DNA of 64,000 nt from Serinus canaria (Eukaryota; Chordata; Aves; Passeriformes; Fringillidae): contig NC_066337.1 of the NCBI RefSeq assembly GCF_022539315.1, positions 1,798,001 to 1,862,000 on the forward strand. The letters run 5' to 3'. This document shows positions 13,501 to 25,500 of the stretch, piece by piece. Under the pieces are notes generated by a model that did no database searches, was not told the DNA's origin, and saw nothing but the letters and a program-made list of their open reading frames with translations. A program made the translations under genes and the position numbers. Numbering within the stretch: the stretch's first letter is position 1; every line of letters starts with the position of its first letter.

Positions 13501-16500
13501 TGGCTCTTCTGATCAGTCTTTGCCTTGATGCTTCATCTGTAAATTGTGTGACCTCCAGGGATTTGGAAGAGGAAGGACGATGTCTTCCACATGGAAAGGA
13601 CAGTGCAGTGCTGAGAATGGGAGTACAATATTCCTGCATGAGCGTGGTTTGTCTGCTTGGATCTGTGGGCTGTATGAATCAGGTCTTTGTCAAGCAGAGT
13701 TTGAGTGATTTCTCTGGAAGGGTACCTCATCTATGGAGCATGTCCAAAATCCCCTTGGGAGGAAAATCTCTTATAAGTGTTTTGGTAAAGTACTGACCCA
13801 TGGCCAGTCCCTCTCAAGAGAGCTCCAAGGGTAGCCAACATAAGAAAACTTCACAGCCTCAAAGAAGTTGGAACATGGAGAGAGTAGAAGAGCAGCTTTC
13901 ACACTTCCCTCCTGCCTTGGAGGTTTTGGCAGCACACAGGAAGGTGCTGGGAGCTCTCTGCCTGCCTCATTATCATCCCAGAAAGACAATTCCATGTTTT
14001 TATGGACAGGCTTCCTGCTGTCAGTGTGAATTGTCTTCTGTAGTGCCTGCAGAGCGTGTGAGAAGTCCTGCAGCCTTTCCAGTCTCTCCGCTGGCTTTTC
14101 TGGGAGCAGTTGAGGGGGATGTTGGATTTTTTTTTTTTTCTCACTGTTCCCAGGTAAAAGCTTTTTGTAGTAAGGAAGTGGATAAGGAGGGTTTATGGTG
14201 TTATATGGGCTGCAGGATAGACCAGGCCTGTTGATGTGAATGTCCAAAAGCTGCAGCAGAGAAGATACTCAGCGTGAAACCAACTGTATTCTGAACACAA
14301 ACACTGAGCTTACTGCCCTTCCCCTCTCCCAAGCCGTGGCTGCTCTTACCCTGTTCCCAACTCTCTCCAGGTTTGGGTGACTTTGATGCCTTGGGGACAG
14401 CTGCTGTTGCAGCAGAGGAAGGAGGCACAGCTCTCATCAGGTGCAAGGTGCCAGAAAGTCACCCCAAAGCACAGGTTCGCTTCCAGGTGCGGGGGAAATG
14501 GCTGGAACAATCAACAGGTGAGGTGTTTTGTGCAGTATAAATATCCAACAAAAGCTTGTCTAGAGTTTTTTCTTTGAACCTAAAGGAAAAAAAACTCTTC
14601 TGGAAAGTTGCAGAACTTCCTGTACAAATTACTTTATCTAAACCTACCCTTGGAAATAAGTCTCCTTTGCATGGTGATTTCTTTTTGATCCTATATTTAG
14701 AATAAACAGGTATAGCTGACAAAGTAATTTTAAAAATTACAAAAAAGGAAGACATCTTTTGAAACAAAATTAAATTTAATCCTCTTTTCACCTCCCCCCC
14801 TTGTTCAGACAACTACCTAATTCTTCCATCTGGAAACCTGCAAATTTTGAATGTATCTTTAGAAGACAAAGGATCCTACAAGTGTGCAGCATACAACCCA
14901 GTTACTCATGACCTCAGAGTAGAACTCACTGCACGGAAACTCACAGTCACACGTGAGTATTCAGTTCAGCTTTCCAGAATTAATACAACTCAAACAGAAT
15001 AAATAACATCCCCTTTTTAGCAAGGGCCTATCAGTGCCTCCAACACCATGGTATGTAAGATCTCTCCTGCATTCTTTGCACATTCAGTTCTTATTTTCCC
15101 TCACTGTGGAGTAGCGTGATTGCTTTTCAAATCCCAGGCAGTCACCTTTGGAAAGGGAATACTGCTAATACTTCTGTCCCCAAATCTCTTTTGGAGCAGG
15201 ACTTCTGGAAGTGTTACAACATTGTGCTCAGTCCCAAGTGCAGTGTTTGAAAGATGTGGAGGGGGACAGGGAATGGGGTGGGAGGCTGTGGTTTAAAAGC
15301 TTGATTGGTTTCTCCTGCAAGGAAAAGCTAAGAGAATTGGGATAGTTCAGCCTGTAAAACAGATGGTTTAGGGGTGACCTAATTGTGACCTTCCAGTATC
15401 TGAAGGGAGCCTACAAGAAAAATGAAGGTAGAGTGCCTGGAGTGACAGGACAGGGGGGAATGGCACTGATAGAGAGTAGGTTTAGATTAGATACTGGGTC
15501 CCTGTGAGGGTGGTGAGACCCTGAGAGTCTCTCTGCCAAGAGAAGTTGTGGCTGTCCCATCCCTGGAAGTGTTCAAGACCAGGATGGACTGGGCTTGGAA
15601 CAACCCAGTCTAGTGGAAGGTGACCAGAAGCCCAAACCATTCTGTGATTCTATTCCACAATTCATCTCCTTTCCTCCAGGCCCTTCTTCAGGTGGCTCCC
15701 ACATCCTTCACCCACTGGCTCCCCAGAGCCTGGCAGTGCCCCAGCACAGCACCCTGACCCTGGAGTGTGTGGTCAGCGGGGCAGCTCCAGCCCCCATCCG
15801 CTGGGTGAAAGATGGCCAGGATGCACCGAGGACAGGCAGGTGGAGGCTGCTGCACTCCCACCTGGTCACGGACAGGCTGGAGCCATCAGATGCTGGGAAT
15901 TACTCCTGCGTGGTGGGAAGTGACTCTGGAGCAGTGAAATATGTTAACTATTCGCTTACTGTACTTGGTAAGAATTAAAGATGTTTTCACATCCAGGCAA
16001 CAAACATACCTTCATATACCTGCTAGTTTTGGCATCTGCTTCCAAACAGCCTTGCATTCTTGCTCAACCTTAAGCATGTTAAAATAAAGAATACAGATCT
16101 GTTTATAATGACCATATCCCATCAATTCTCCCAAGTTAAAATCCGTAATTATTTATCTCTTCAAACCATTTGCAGTCTGAAATAATGAAACAGTGAAGGA
16201 TAACAAACTCCAAGGGAAGAACTGATCCATTTATTTTCCCACAGAGTGCCAGTGTCAGTAATGTGCCAGGGACCAGATTTGCTTCTTTTGAGGTCGGATG
16301 TGAACAAAAACTGGTGAGGGAAGGTGATATGTTTGGATGAGAGTATCCACAAAAGCAAAAAAAACATAATCATATATTTGGCCTCTTTTGTTTGGCTGCT
16401 AGTTGTTCCTCACCTCCCCTTTCCATTGTAGCAGGTTTTCCTGGTATTTGAGTTTTTCTGCATCTGTGACAGATTTTGTTTGGGTTTTAAAATGTGTGTG

Positions 16501-19500
16501 TTTGAGTTACTCAGAAAACAGGGTGTTGATGCGCAACACACCTCTTTTTGGGGGATGTTGCTAATTAATTGTTTTGAAAATAGAAGTCTTTTTATTTACA
16601 AGATTAATGCAAATGTGTGGCTGTTGCAATAAAAGGGAGAAACCATTCAAATAAGCCCTTGTGTGGGAAAACCAGCTTCAGGCTGTGCAGCCTGTGGTAC
16701 TTGTTCAGCCTTTGGATGTGATAAGGCTGTGTAATGTCTCACAGCAGTTTTTTCAGGACTTAGTCTAAGTCGTTTATGTAGAATCATTTCCCTTTGCAGA
16801 ACCTCCCTCACTCTCCAGGGGACTGCAGGACAAAACCGTGGCTGCAGGGGCGACGTCCATTTCTGGTGCGAGGCTGGCGGCAGCCCTGCTCCCAGCCTCA
16901 CCTGGCTCCACAACGCGGCTCCTCTCCGGCCCTCCCCACGGCATCTCCTCACAGGAAACCACCTGCGGATCTGTGGGGTCACCCTGGGGGACTCTGGCTT
17001 GTACCAGTGCATGGGAAGCAATGGAATTGGGTTTGTGCAGTCCACGGGGAGACTCCGTGTCCAGCCAGGTTAGGAGCACTTGCAGCCCTCGAGAACTCAC
17101 ATCAAGCATTTATACTTTAAACTTTATTCTCTTGTGGTATTTTTTACTCCCTGGATTATGTATTAATTTGTTTCTGACCACTAATCTTACAAAGAAGGTG
17201 CTTTCAGCTGGTTTTTAAGAGTTGCAAGGATTTCTGGGGCAGTGTGGCTACTTGATACTTAAAACCTGGATTATCAGCTGCAATCAAATCAGCTTATGAT
17301 TTGACTTGATGGGATTTATTCTTAAATGGAATCAGGATCCTGTTGTGCTGGGTGAGCTAGTACTCCTAGTAGTATTGGCTGCTGAGTGGTTAAGCCTGTC
17401 CCATAATCAAGTTTACACAACAGTCATCAGGTTTGGGGTTAATGCACGCTTCCCCTCTATCGGATTGCCAGGATCAGGTTCCAGCAGTCTTTTTGATCTC
17501 TTTTCTCTCTAAGATACCTTCTAATACCCAGAGAAGTTGATTTCTGCTGACGCAAGGATGCAGGCAAGATTGTTGCTGTCCCCGTTCTCTCCCTGTCATG
17601 TGTAGCTGAAGCTTGAACCTTCTCTGGACCAGTTATGGTTGGCGTGAGCTGTTCAGAGCCTGGCTGAGCAGAGATTTTGTGGCCTCTGTGTGTGTGGAGT
17701 GGACTAAGCCAGTCTTCCCTGTGCTTCGTTCCTCACTGACAGTCAAGTCTTTGTCATTTAGAGAATTTAGAGTGCAGTTTGAGTGTAGGTTTTTATCAGC
17801 CTTCTCTAAGGTGAAGTCTGTGCTAATCTCTTCAGACTGGGTGGGAAGTCTAGAGATGCTGTGTAGAGAAGAAATAGTTGTTAAAATGGTTAGAAGGAAC
17901 CACATGTGATGTTTAAATTGTATTGACTTTCTGGCATTAAGTGTCATATCCCTTCATTGAATTCATTCTTTGGTTGTGTTTCCCCCCAGGCAAAGACTCT
18001 GTCCCCATCATCATCTCTTCCCCAGCCAACACCACTGTGGTGGCTGGTGGGGATGTGACCCTGTCCTGCAATGCCACCGGCCTGCCCGCTCCTCTGATCC
18101 GCTGGTACGACAGCAGAGGCCTCGTGATCAGCCCCCCCAGCCAGGGGCTTCCCCCCAGAGCACAGAGCCCTCCCCCAGCAGGGCCAGAGCCCTGGTGCCC
18201 CTCGGTGCCCCGGGAGGGCTGGGGCTCCCTGCGCCTGCGGAACGTGAGCCCTGAGCAGGCCGGGCAACTCCGCTGCGAGGCCAGCAACGAGCACGGCTCT
18301 GCCCTGGCCACAGCCTTCCTGGCAGTCGGTAAGTTGAAGCCCCTGCCTTCCCCCTTGGCTCCCTGGTTAGGTGAGAAATGCCTTAAAGTAAGAAATGCGT
18401 GCCAAGCGGGTGGGGCGGAGTCTCAGGGGAAGGAAGCAGAGGATTCTTAGAACTTCATGGAGCAGATCCTCCATCCCACCTTAGGTAAAGGAGGAATCTT
18501 TGTGCCCTTCAAATGTACAGTGCCCTTCAAAATATGCGTTGCATGGGCTTAGCATCTTCTGTGTGAAAAAAACTATCTGAGGGTGTGCCAGACTAAGCCC
18601 TTTTCTGACTCAGAGATGGGGCAATTGAGGACAAAATGCCTTTCATGCCTTAAAGCCAGTCGTCTCAAACTACCCCTTGTAGGTCCTAATACAATACATC
18701 TTTCATAGTTCTATGTCTCCAAAGTATCTAGTCTTTTTTACAAAACCATCCTTTAAAACTTGTTTATATTTCCGTTTCTCTCTCAGCAATATCTGTCCTA
18801 TTCTATAGCATTTCTAAGTCAGTGTTTCTTGTCTCAATGTTTATACACAAATACATACTATGTGAGTCTTCTGTCAGGTTTTGAGAATTTTCTACAAATC
18901 CATTTCCGACAAGGGTGGTATTTTTTATTTATTTCTTGAAATTGCTACTAGGAAAAGACAGTACTTACATTAAAGCAAAATGGGAAAGAGCCTTTCCTCA
19001 CATTGGAATATTATGTGACATTAATAACAGGTTTGAGCTCCCCCAAGTTCCCTTCACAAGAACCAAGATACAGATTTTTAGTTACATGAAGTTACTTAAG
19101 TTTCTCAGCTCTTTCAGCACCTTGCCTCAGTTAATTTAGCTGAATGCCAGGGAGATTTCAGGTTAGTGGGATTTAATATGTGGCCCCATATTTAAAGTTC
19201 TTTGGTTAGAGTTTAAAACTCCTGTAAATAACATAAAAAGATGCTTAAAGGTTCACTTAGGGGAAAAAAAGAAAGAAGAAACCTCAGGAAAGTGATCCCA
19301 TCATGTAGTTTTATAAATCAGTTATTTTTGGACCTTGCTGAGTGGAAAAACGAAACTAAATATCATCCCAGAATTCAGCCTGTGTTAAAGAAAAAAATCC
19401 CAGTGCTTTGCCTCAGAATTTTATGGCAGTGAGTTCAATTTTCATGCTTTGTTTATTAACTTTTATCGGTTTCTAATACGTTGTACTGGCTGCTGATTAT

Positions 19501-22500
19501 GGTGCAGAGGGTGGTTAAGGCATTTGGTTTTGATATAAAAGTCTCTGAGGACTTTCTGGGAGCTGTTAGGGGTTTAGAACAGCTCCCAGCCATGCCAAAG
19601 ACATGCTCAGACACTCAGCTGTTTAATGAAGAGTTCCTGCCAGGTAACACTTCTGAAGCACCTGAATGACTTCAGCTGGGATTCCATTGCTTCAGTAGAA
19701 GGATCACCGTAAACACCTCTCAGCTTCAGTACCTGGTCCTGTAATTTGCCTTGTCCCAGCACACAGTAAGAGAGCCCATTTGGCTGAAAAATATATCTTT
19801 TTTTCCCCCTTCTGCTGGATCTGTTCCAGGCTGTGATTCATTGCATGGTCTTACAGTGGGCAGGACAACTTCAGCTGCCATCATAGTGAGAAACCACCAA
19901 AATGTAAAATGATGCCTCAGGTTCCTGTACCCACGGCCCTCCCTTTTTTGGGTCTTTTTTAGACAGTTGCAGGAGCTTCCCAGAGCTACTGAACACTAAG
20001 TTAAATCTCCAAAATAACTTCATCTAATGGAGATGAACGAGAAAAATGCACTGCAGGCAGTCTGAGTAGCAGGAGAGGGAGTGAAAAACACAAGGAGCAT
20101 TTAGTCTATGGAGGTGGGTGTTTCAGGGGCAAACAGGCTGAAGTTGCTCCTACAGAAACCTTAGAGAAGCTCTGAGAAGTCCTAATGTGATTTGAAACAT
20201 GTGCCAGGTGTGGGTGACCTCACTGATGTGCTGTGTTCAGGTTTTCAGAGCGCTTCCCCAGCCTGTGCTGAGGTATTTGGAGAGCTTGGAAAGAGGGAGG
20301 ATCCTCTGGCTGCTAAAGGAGCAGGGAGGAGGTGCCTGGGAATGTGACCTGTTTGCACAGCAGAGATAAAACCCAGAGCTGCTGGCTCTGCCTGTGGCTG
20401 TACCCTGGTCAGCAGGGGAGCAGGAGAACAAGCAAAGGTGCTGTGAAACACAGCAGGTGGGGAAGGGTTTCTGCAGGAGGAGAGGCTGGAAAAGTGAGGG
20501 CTCTTCCCCTTCAAAATGAGGCGGCTGAAGGGGAGAAACAACAGCAGGTGGTCAGGTACTGGGTATTATGGAATGTGTGAGTTGGAGCCAGGCTGGGAGA
20601 GTTGGGATTGTTCATCCTGGAGAAGAGAAGGATCTGGGGAGATCCTAGACCCCCTTCCCATGCCTAAGAGAGCTGGAGAGGGTTTTTGTACAAGGGCCTG
20701 GAGTGACAGGACAAGGGGGAATGGCTTCACACTGCCAGAGGGCAGGGTTAGATGGGATATTGGGAAGAAATTCCCCCCTGTGAGGGTGGTGAGGCCACAG
20801 AGCTGCTGTGGCTGCCCCATCCTTGAGAGTGTCCAAGGCCAGGTTGGACAGGGCTTGGAGCAACTTGGGATAGTGGAATGTGTCTCTGCCCATGGCAGTG
20901 GGGTGGAACTGAATGGCCTTTAAGGTCCCTTCCAACCCAAACCATTCAAGATTCTATGAATACATTCTTTTTATACTCAAATTTGGGTCATTCAGTCCTT
21001 CTCTGGTTACTGGTGGGATCAGTATTTTGGGTGCATGCAGCCTTTGGCCTGACTCATCTCCGTGCTGCTGGTGTTCCTGGTGGGGTTGGGAAGCTGAGGA
21101 AGAAAAAATCTCCATGGCTAAGGGGGAAGGGATGGCACTGAGAGCAACAGCCAAAAAAAGTTGCATAATGACACAGCAGCAGAGAGAAGGCTGATGTGCT
21201 GGGTTATGTGGGTAGTAATTATACCAGAAACTTTGCAAAAAGAGCTTTGATCTGAATTACTCAATGGGAATTGTTACCCGGGGCTTGTTTTCCAAAGCAA
21301 AAATACAACAGCCCAGCAGTTGTTGAGGACTCCCCTCCTGCAGCAATAAACACAGCGCTGGCTGTGGGTCTGCTGTCACCAGCTGAAACCACAACTCATC
21401 CTCCACTCCAAGAGTCCGTGTCCCCAGTGCCAGCAGGCACCAAACCATGCCCACCCACGTCCTCAGGGTCCAGCACAGTGCTGAGGGCCTTCCACCTCCT
21501 CCCATTTGTTTCCAATATCACGCCCTTCCCGCTGCTCCACTGACAGCAGAGATACCCTTTCACTGAGGGATTGTTCTGGGAGTGTCTGGCATTTTAGGAC
21601 CATCTGGGCTTTGGGGACATCCTCCCCATGTTGTTGCCTTCTTCCTGTCTCTGAATTTTGTGGCATTGCTAAATAAATGAGAAGAAACAAACAAGGAATG
21701 CTTGCCGAGAGCATGTCTTCAATTTGAAAAGAGAACTTTCCTTCCCAGCTTTTTAAAAAGTGGCCAAAAATAGCAGCCACACGTGCTGCTGGTATTTTAA
21801 TGGAGGTTTGAAGGAATCTGAGTCAGCCAGGCTAACACTGCCTAGGCTTTACATTACCAAGGAATTTGTTTGTTTTGTAAACCAAGTTCCCTTCATTCCC
21901 TTCCCCTTCCAGACCCCAGCACGTAACATAAACCTACACAAATCTGAAAGGACGGATAGGGCTCTGAACATCTGGCTGTCCCACGGCTGCCGTGTGCAGC
22001 CTTGAGGAGCTGTGCTGCTTCCCAAACCTTCTTGCTTTAAGTCCTGATGTTTTCTTGTCCTGGATAATCTCACATGTCCAACCTGCCACCCTTACCCTGC
22101 CTGGAATTCTGATGAACCCTACATCAGCCAAACAGGGCTTTTTTTTTTTGTCTTGTGGCCTCTTTTAGACTACTGATACTATATAGATTTCTTTTTCATA
22201 CCAGCAAAAGTAAATAGGATGGAGGAGGCTGGAGAAGGATTTCTAGAAATGCGTTGGTATTAAATTGCATGTAGATCTTCCTGTAAACTGAGTTAGTTCT
22301 CAGCATAAATTTTCAAATGAAGTAGTTGAGTTGTACAGCTTTCAAAGCTTCTCTAAATTACAGCTAAAACCTCAGAAACTGGGGTAGGAGAATGTCCTCT
22401 TGTGTGCATGCCAGTGCAGGCCATGAAAAGTTCCTTGTACAACGACATAGAAATTACTCGGTTTGTCTCACAAATTTAGCTAATACTTATTTATTTCTTT

Positions 22501-25500
22501 TAACATGCATTGCCATGACTTAATTTAGTGGAGATACAGTCAAACTGTGCCTGTAGACCTTGAGTTTCAGGTTTTCTCTCTTTGCTACTGTGAGAAAAAC
22601 ACCAAACCAAACAAAACAAACCGAACCCCACTGCTGTGCCCTGAAAAAACACCCAGGCCGCAGCTTGGCACGAGGCTCGGATCTGTGTGGGCACCTCTGG
22701 ACCTGGCGTTTTGCAGCAGGGCTTGTTTGGAAATGTCACTCTGAAATGATTTAATGTCCCCTTGGCGTGGGGCGAACGTACGTCATCGTGGGGATGTAAC
22801 CAGACCCTCCCTTTGCAGTTCCTTCAGCAACTGGCACGAGAGCAGGAGAAACAGCTCCTCTGGAGCTTGCCCAGAGCGACGAGAGCGGCGGAGATTTTGG
22901 TGCAGAAATGGCATTTTCAAGCTCGCCTCCAACGAAATCTGCTCTGGACGCGGCTGCGATTGAAAAAGCGTCGAGCGCCGCCGCGCCGCCCGAGGCGCCC
23001 ATCATCCTGAGCCCCCCGCAGACGCCGAAGCCGGACACGTACAGCCTGGTGTGGCGGCCGGGCCGCGCCGGGGGCCTGCCCATCAACGCCTACTTTGTCA
23101 AATACCGCAAGGTACCGTCCCCAGCCCTGCCCAGCCCGCGGGACACAGCGCGGGTCTGGGGGGTCTCACAAGGAACAGCAGTGCTGGTGGTTGTGACCGC
23201 CGGTCAGGGGACTGATGGCTCGACCCGGACGCTGCAGCCTTCCCAGAGAGAGCTCCCGTAGGAAACAACTTTTAGGGGTCTCAGGCAGTCCTTCAGCCAC
23301 AGGGTAACCTCAGGAAGGGGCAGGCACCTCATCTCTTAGCAGGGATTTCAGCTTTTAGCAGTTATTTCAGCTCTTAGCAGGGATTTCAGCTCTCAGTGAT
23401 TTCAGCTCTGCCTTGCAAGGTGTCCGTCCCCAGGCTGACACAGGGACAGAGACAGGAGCTCCGTGTAGCAGTTCCACAGAGTTCCTTTATCCCAGCAACC
23501 CTGCAGAGGAGGCCAGTGATGACAGCTCCCTCCTGAACAGGGCACAAACTGGGGTTTTTATGGGGAAAAGCGAGGTGGTACATAGGGGGAAAAACCAATG
23601 GGTTATAAAGAATCTACATGGGGCTCCAAAGCATGCTAGGAACTCACCATGACCAAGGAGGGTTCCTCAATCCAGGAGGGTTGAGGTGATCTTATCACAG
23701 CCCACTCAAGGACCATCTCTCCAAGGGAGAGATTTGGCATACTTATCTGTCTCCACAGTGGTGTGAGCCAGGACATGGGCTCAGGCCAGGCAGAACACAG
23801 TGTCTGAAGCACAATGTTCTTGTGCCCACACAGCTTATTTGAGGGATGGCTGACATTGTCACCTGTACCCTGCTCTGTCTGGTTTTAAGTGAGATTTATC
23901 CAAGCTTTTCTATTCTTTACGGTGTCATTATGCAGAATGAGGCTCCAGGGCATGTTGTGTGCAGAATCAGTGGGGTTAAAAATGCATTTAAATGTGAGCC
24001 AGCTTGAACCTGTGTGTGAGAGCTGAAGGGAAGCTGAAGTTTACCTAAGTGCATCACTGAGTTTGCTGGTCTGGGTCCCAAAAGGACTCAGTGAAACTGA
24101 AGTTATAAAATATGAAAGTGAGCTGAAATTTACAGGCCAGTACCTACTGTGGCATTAAAAATGGTGTGACAGCACCAAGCTCTTTTACTTAACACACGGT
24201 GGGATTCCTGGGGTCTGTTATGCAGAACCAGGAGTTGGACTCCATGATCCTTGTGGGCCACTTTCAACTCAGGAGGTTCTGTGATTCTAAAATCAGAACC
24301 AAGCAATGCCTGTGTCTGTTCTTCCAAGCAAACCAGTTTTCTGCATGGCAAAGCTGTTTGATTTATTTTTCATAAGCTTTTTAATCCTCTACATCCTGAT
24401 CTTGTCTTAGCCTGGAGGGAATGCTTAGATTTTTGACCTGTTGGTTCCTGAAAACCAAGTGCCAGAGTTTGTTGGTGATAATTTCTCTTCCAAAGGCGGT
24501 TGGTTCACATAAGCCCTGGAAGCTCTGAATGCTTTTTTGACCTTTTTGGCACTCTCCCTTCTCTCACACCAATCCTTTCCACATTAAATGTGCTCACTCA
24601 TGCATTTCTCGGCACTGAATTTATCCTGGTTTTTAGGGTGGTGCTCTCTTTGTGTCATTAAATTATTTTATTGATTTCCCTCTTTTAATAGAGGAAAAAA
24701 AAAAAAAGCAGGGGAATAAAAGCCCTGGAGTGGCTGCTGTTGAAGAAAATAGTTGAACAAAGACCTCTGGCATAACCTTTGATAATCCACAGCGTTTAGA
24801 TCTGCCTCCAATGTTTTATTAAAGTCTTATATTGTTTAGTAGTTTATTTTTGGTGGAATCTTTGTCTTTTCCTTTGGGATTTGGGGTAATGTTTTCCTGC
24901 AAAGGTCAAGTATTAAGAGACTACCCAGAATGTCTTTCTTTTCTTTAATGGAGCTGATTATTTCACTGCTAAGTTTAAAAGTCGTTTTGATTTTAAAAAA
25001 TTGGTAAACATAAATCTTTGGTCTCCCTGCTGACTTTTTTGCCACCCTTAAGGAATAACTAAGACATACTTTTTGTTGCCCATTTTAGCCAATAAATATT
25101 TTAAAATGCTGAAGTACAGCATTTTAAAAATGCTGGGCTAGTACAGGGAAAGTGTCTCATTAGGTTATTGGGTCCAGCCCTTTAGTAGCACACAGCTGAA
25201 GGCTGACTGAAGGCTTGAAAATCATTTGGGCTTTTGTAGTTTTAGCTACAAGGGAAAATGAAAAAAAAAAAAACAGTCAAAACCAACTGTGTGTATGTGT
25301 GTGGAGAGGGAAAATAAGTTTATCCAAGGAGTGCTGTGGGTGCAAAGCTGCTGATTTGTAGTAGAAGCACTTGGAGACAAACCATAGGAAAATGTAGGAA
25401 AGCAGTTTTGGTGAGGAGCAGAGGTGCTTTGGGGTGCAGTGCGGGGTGTGAGCAGTCCCCAGTTCCAACATGCCGTGACAGTTTCTCTCGTGTGCAGCTG

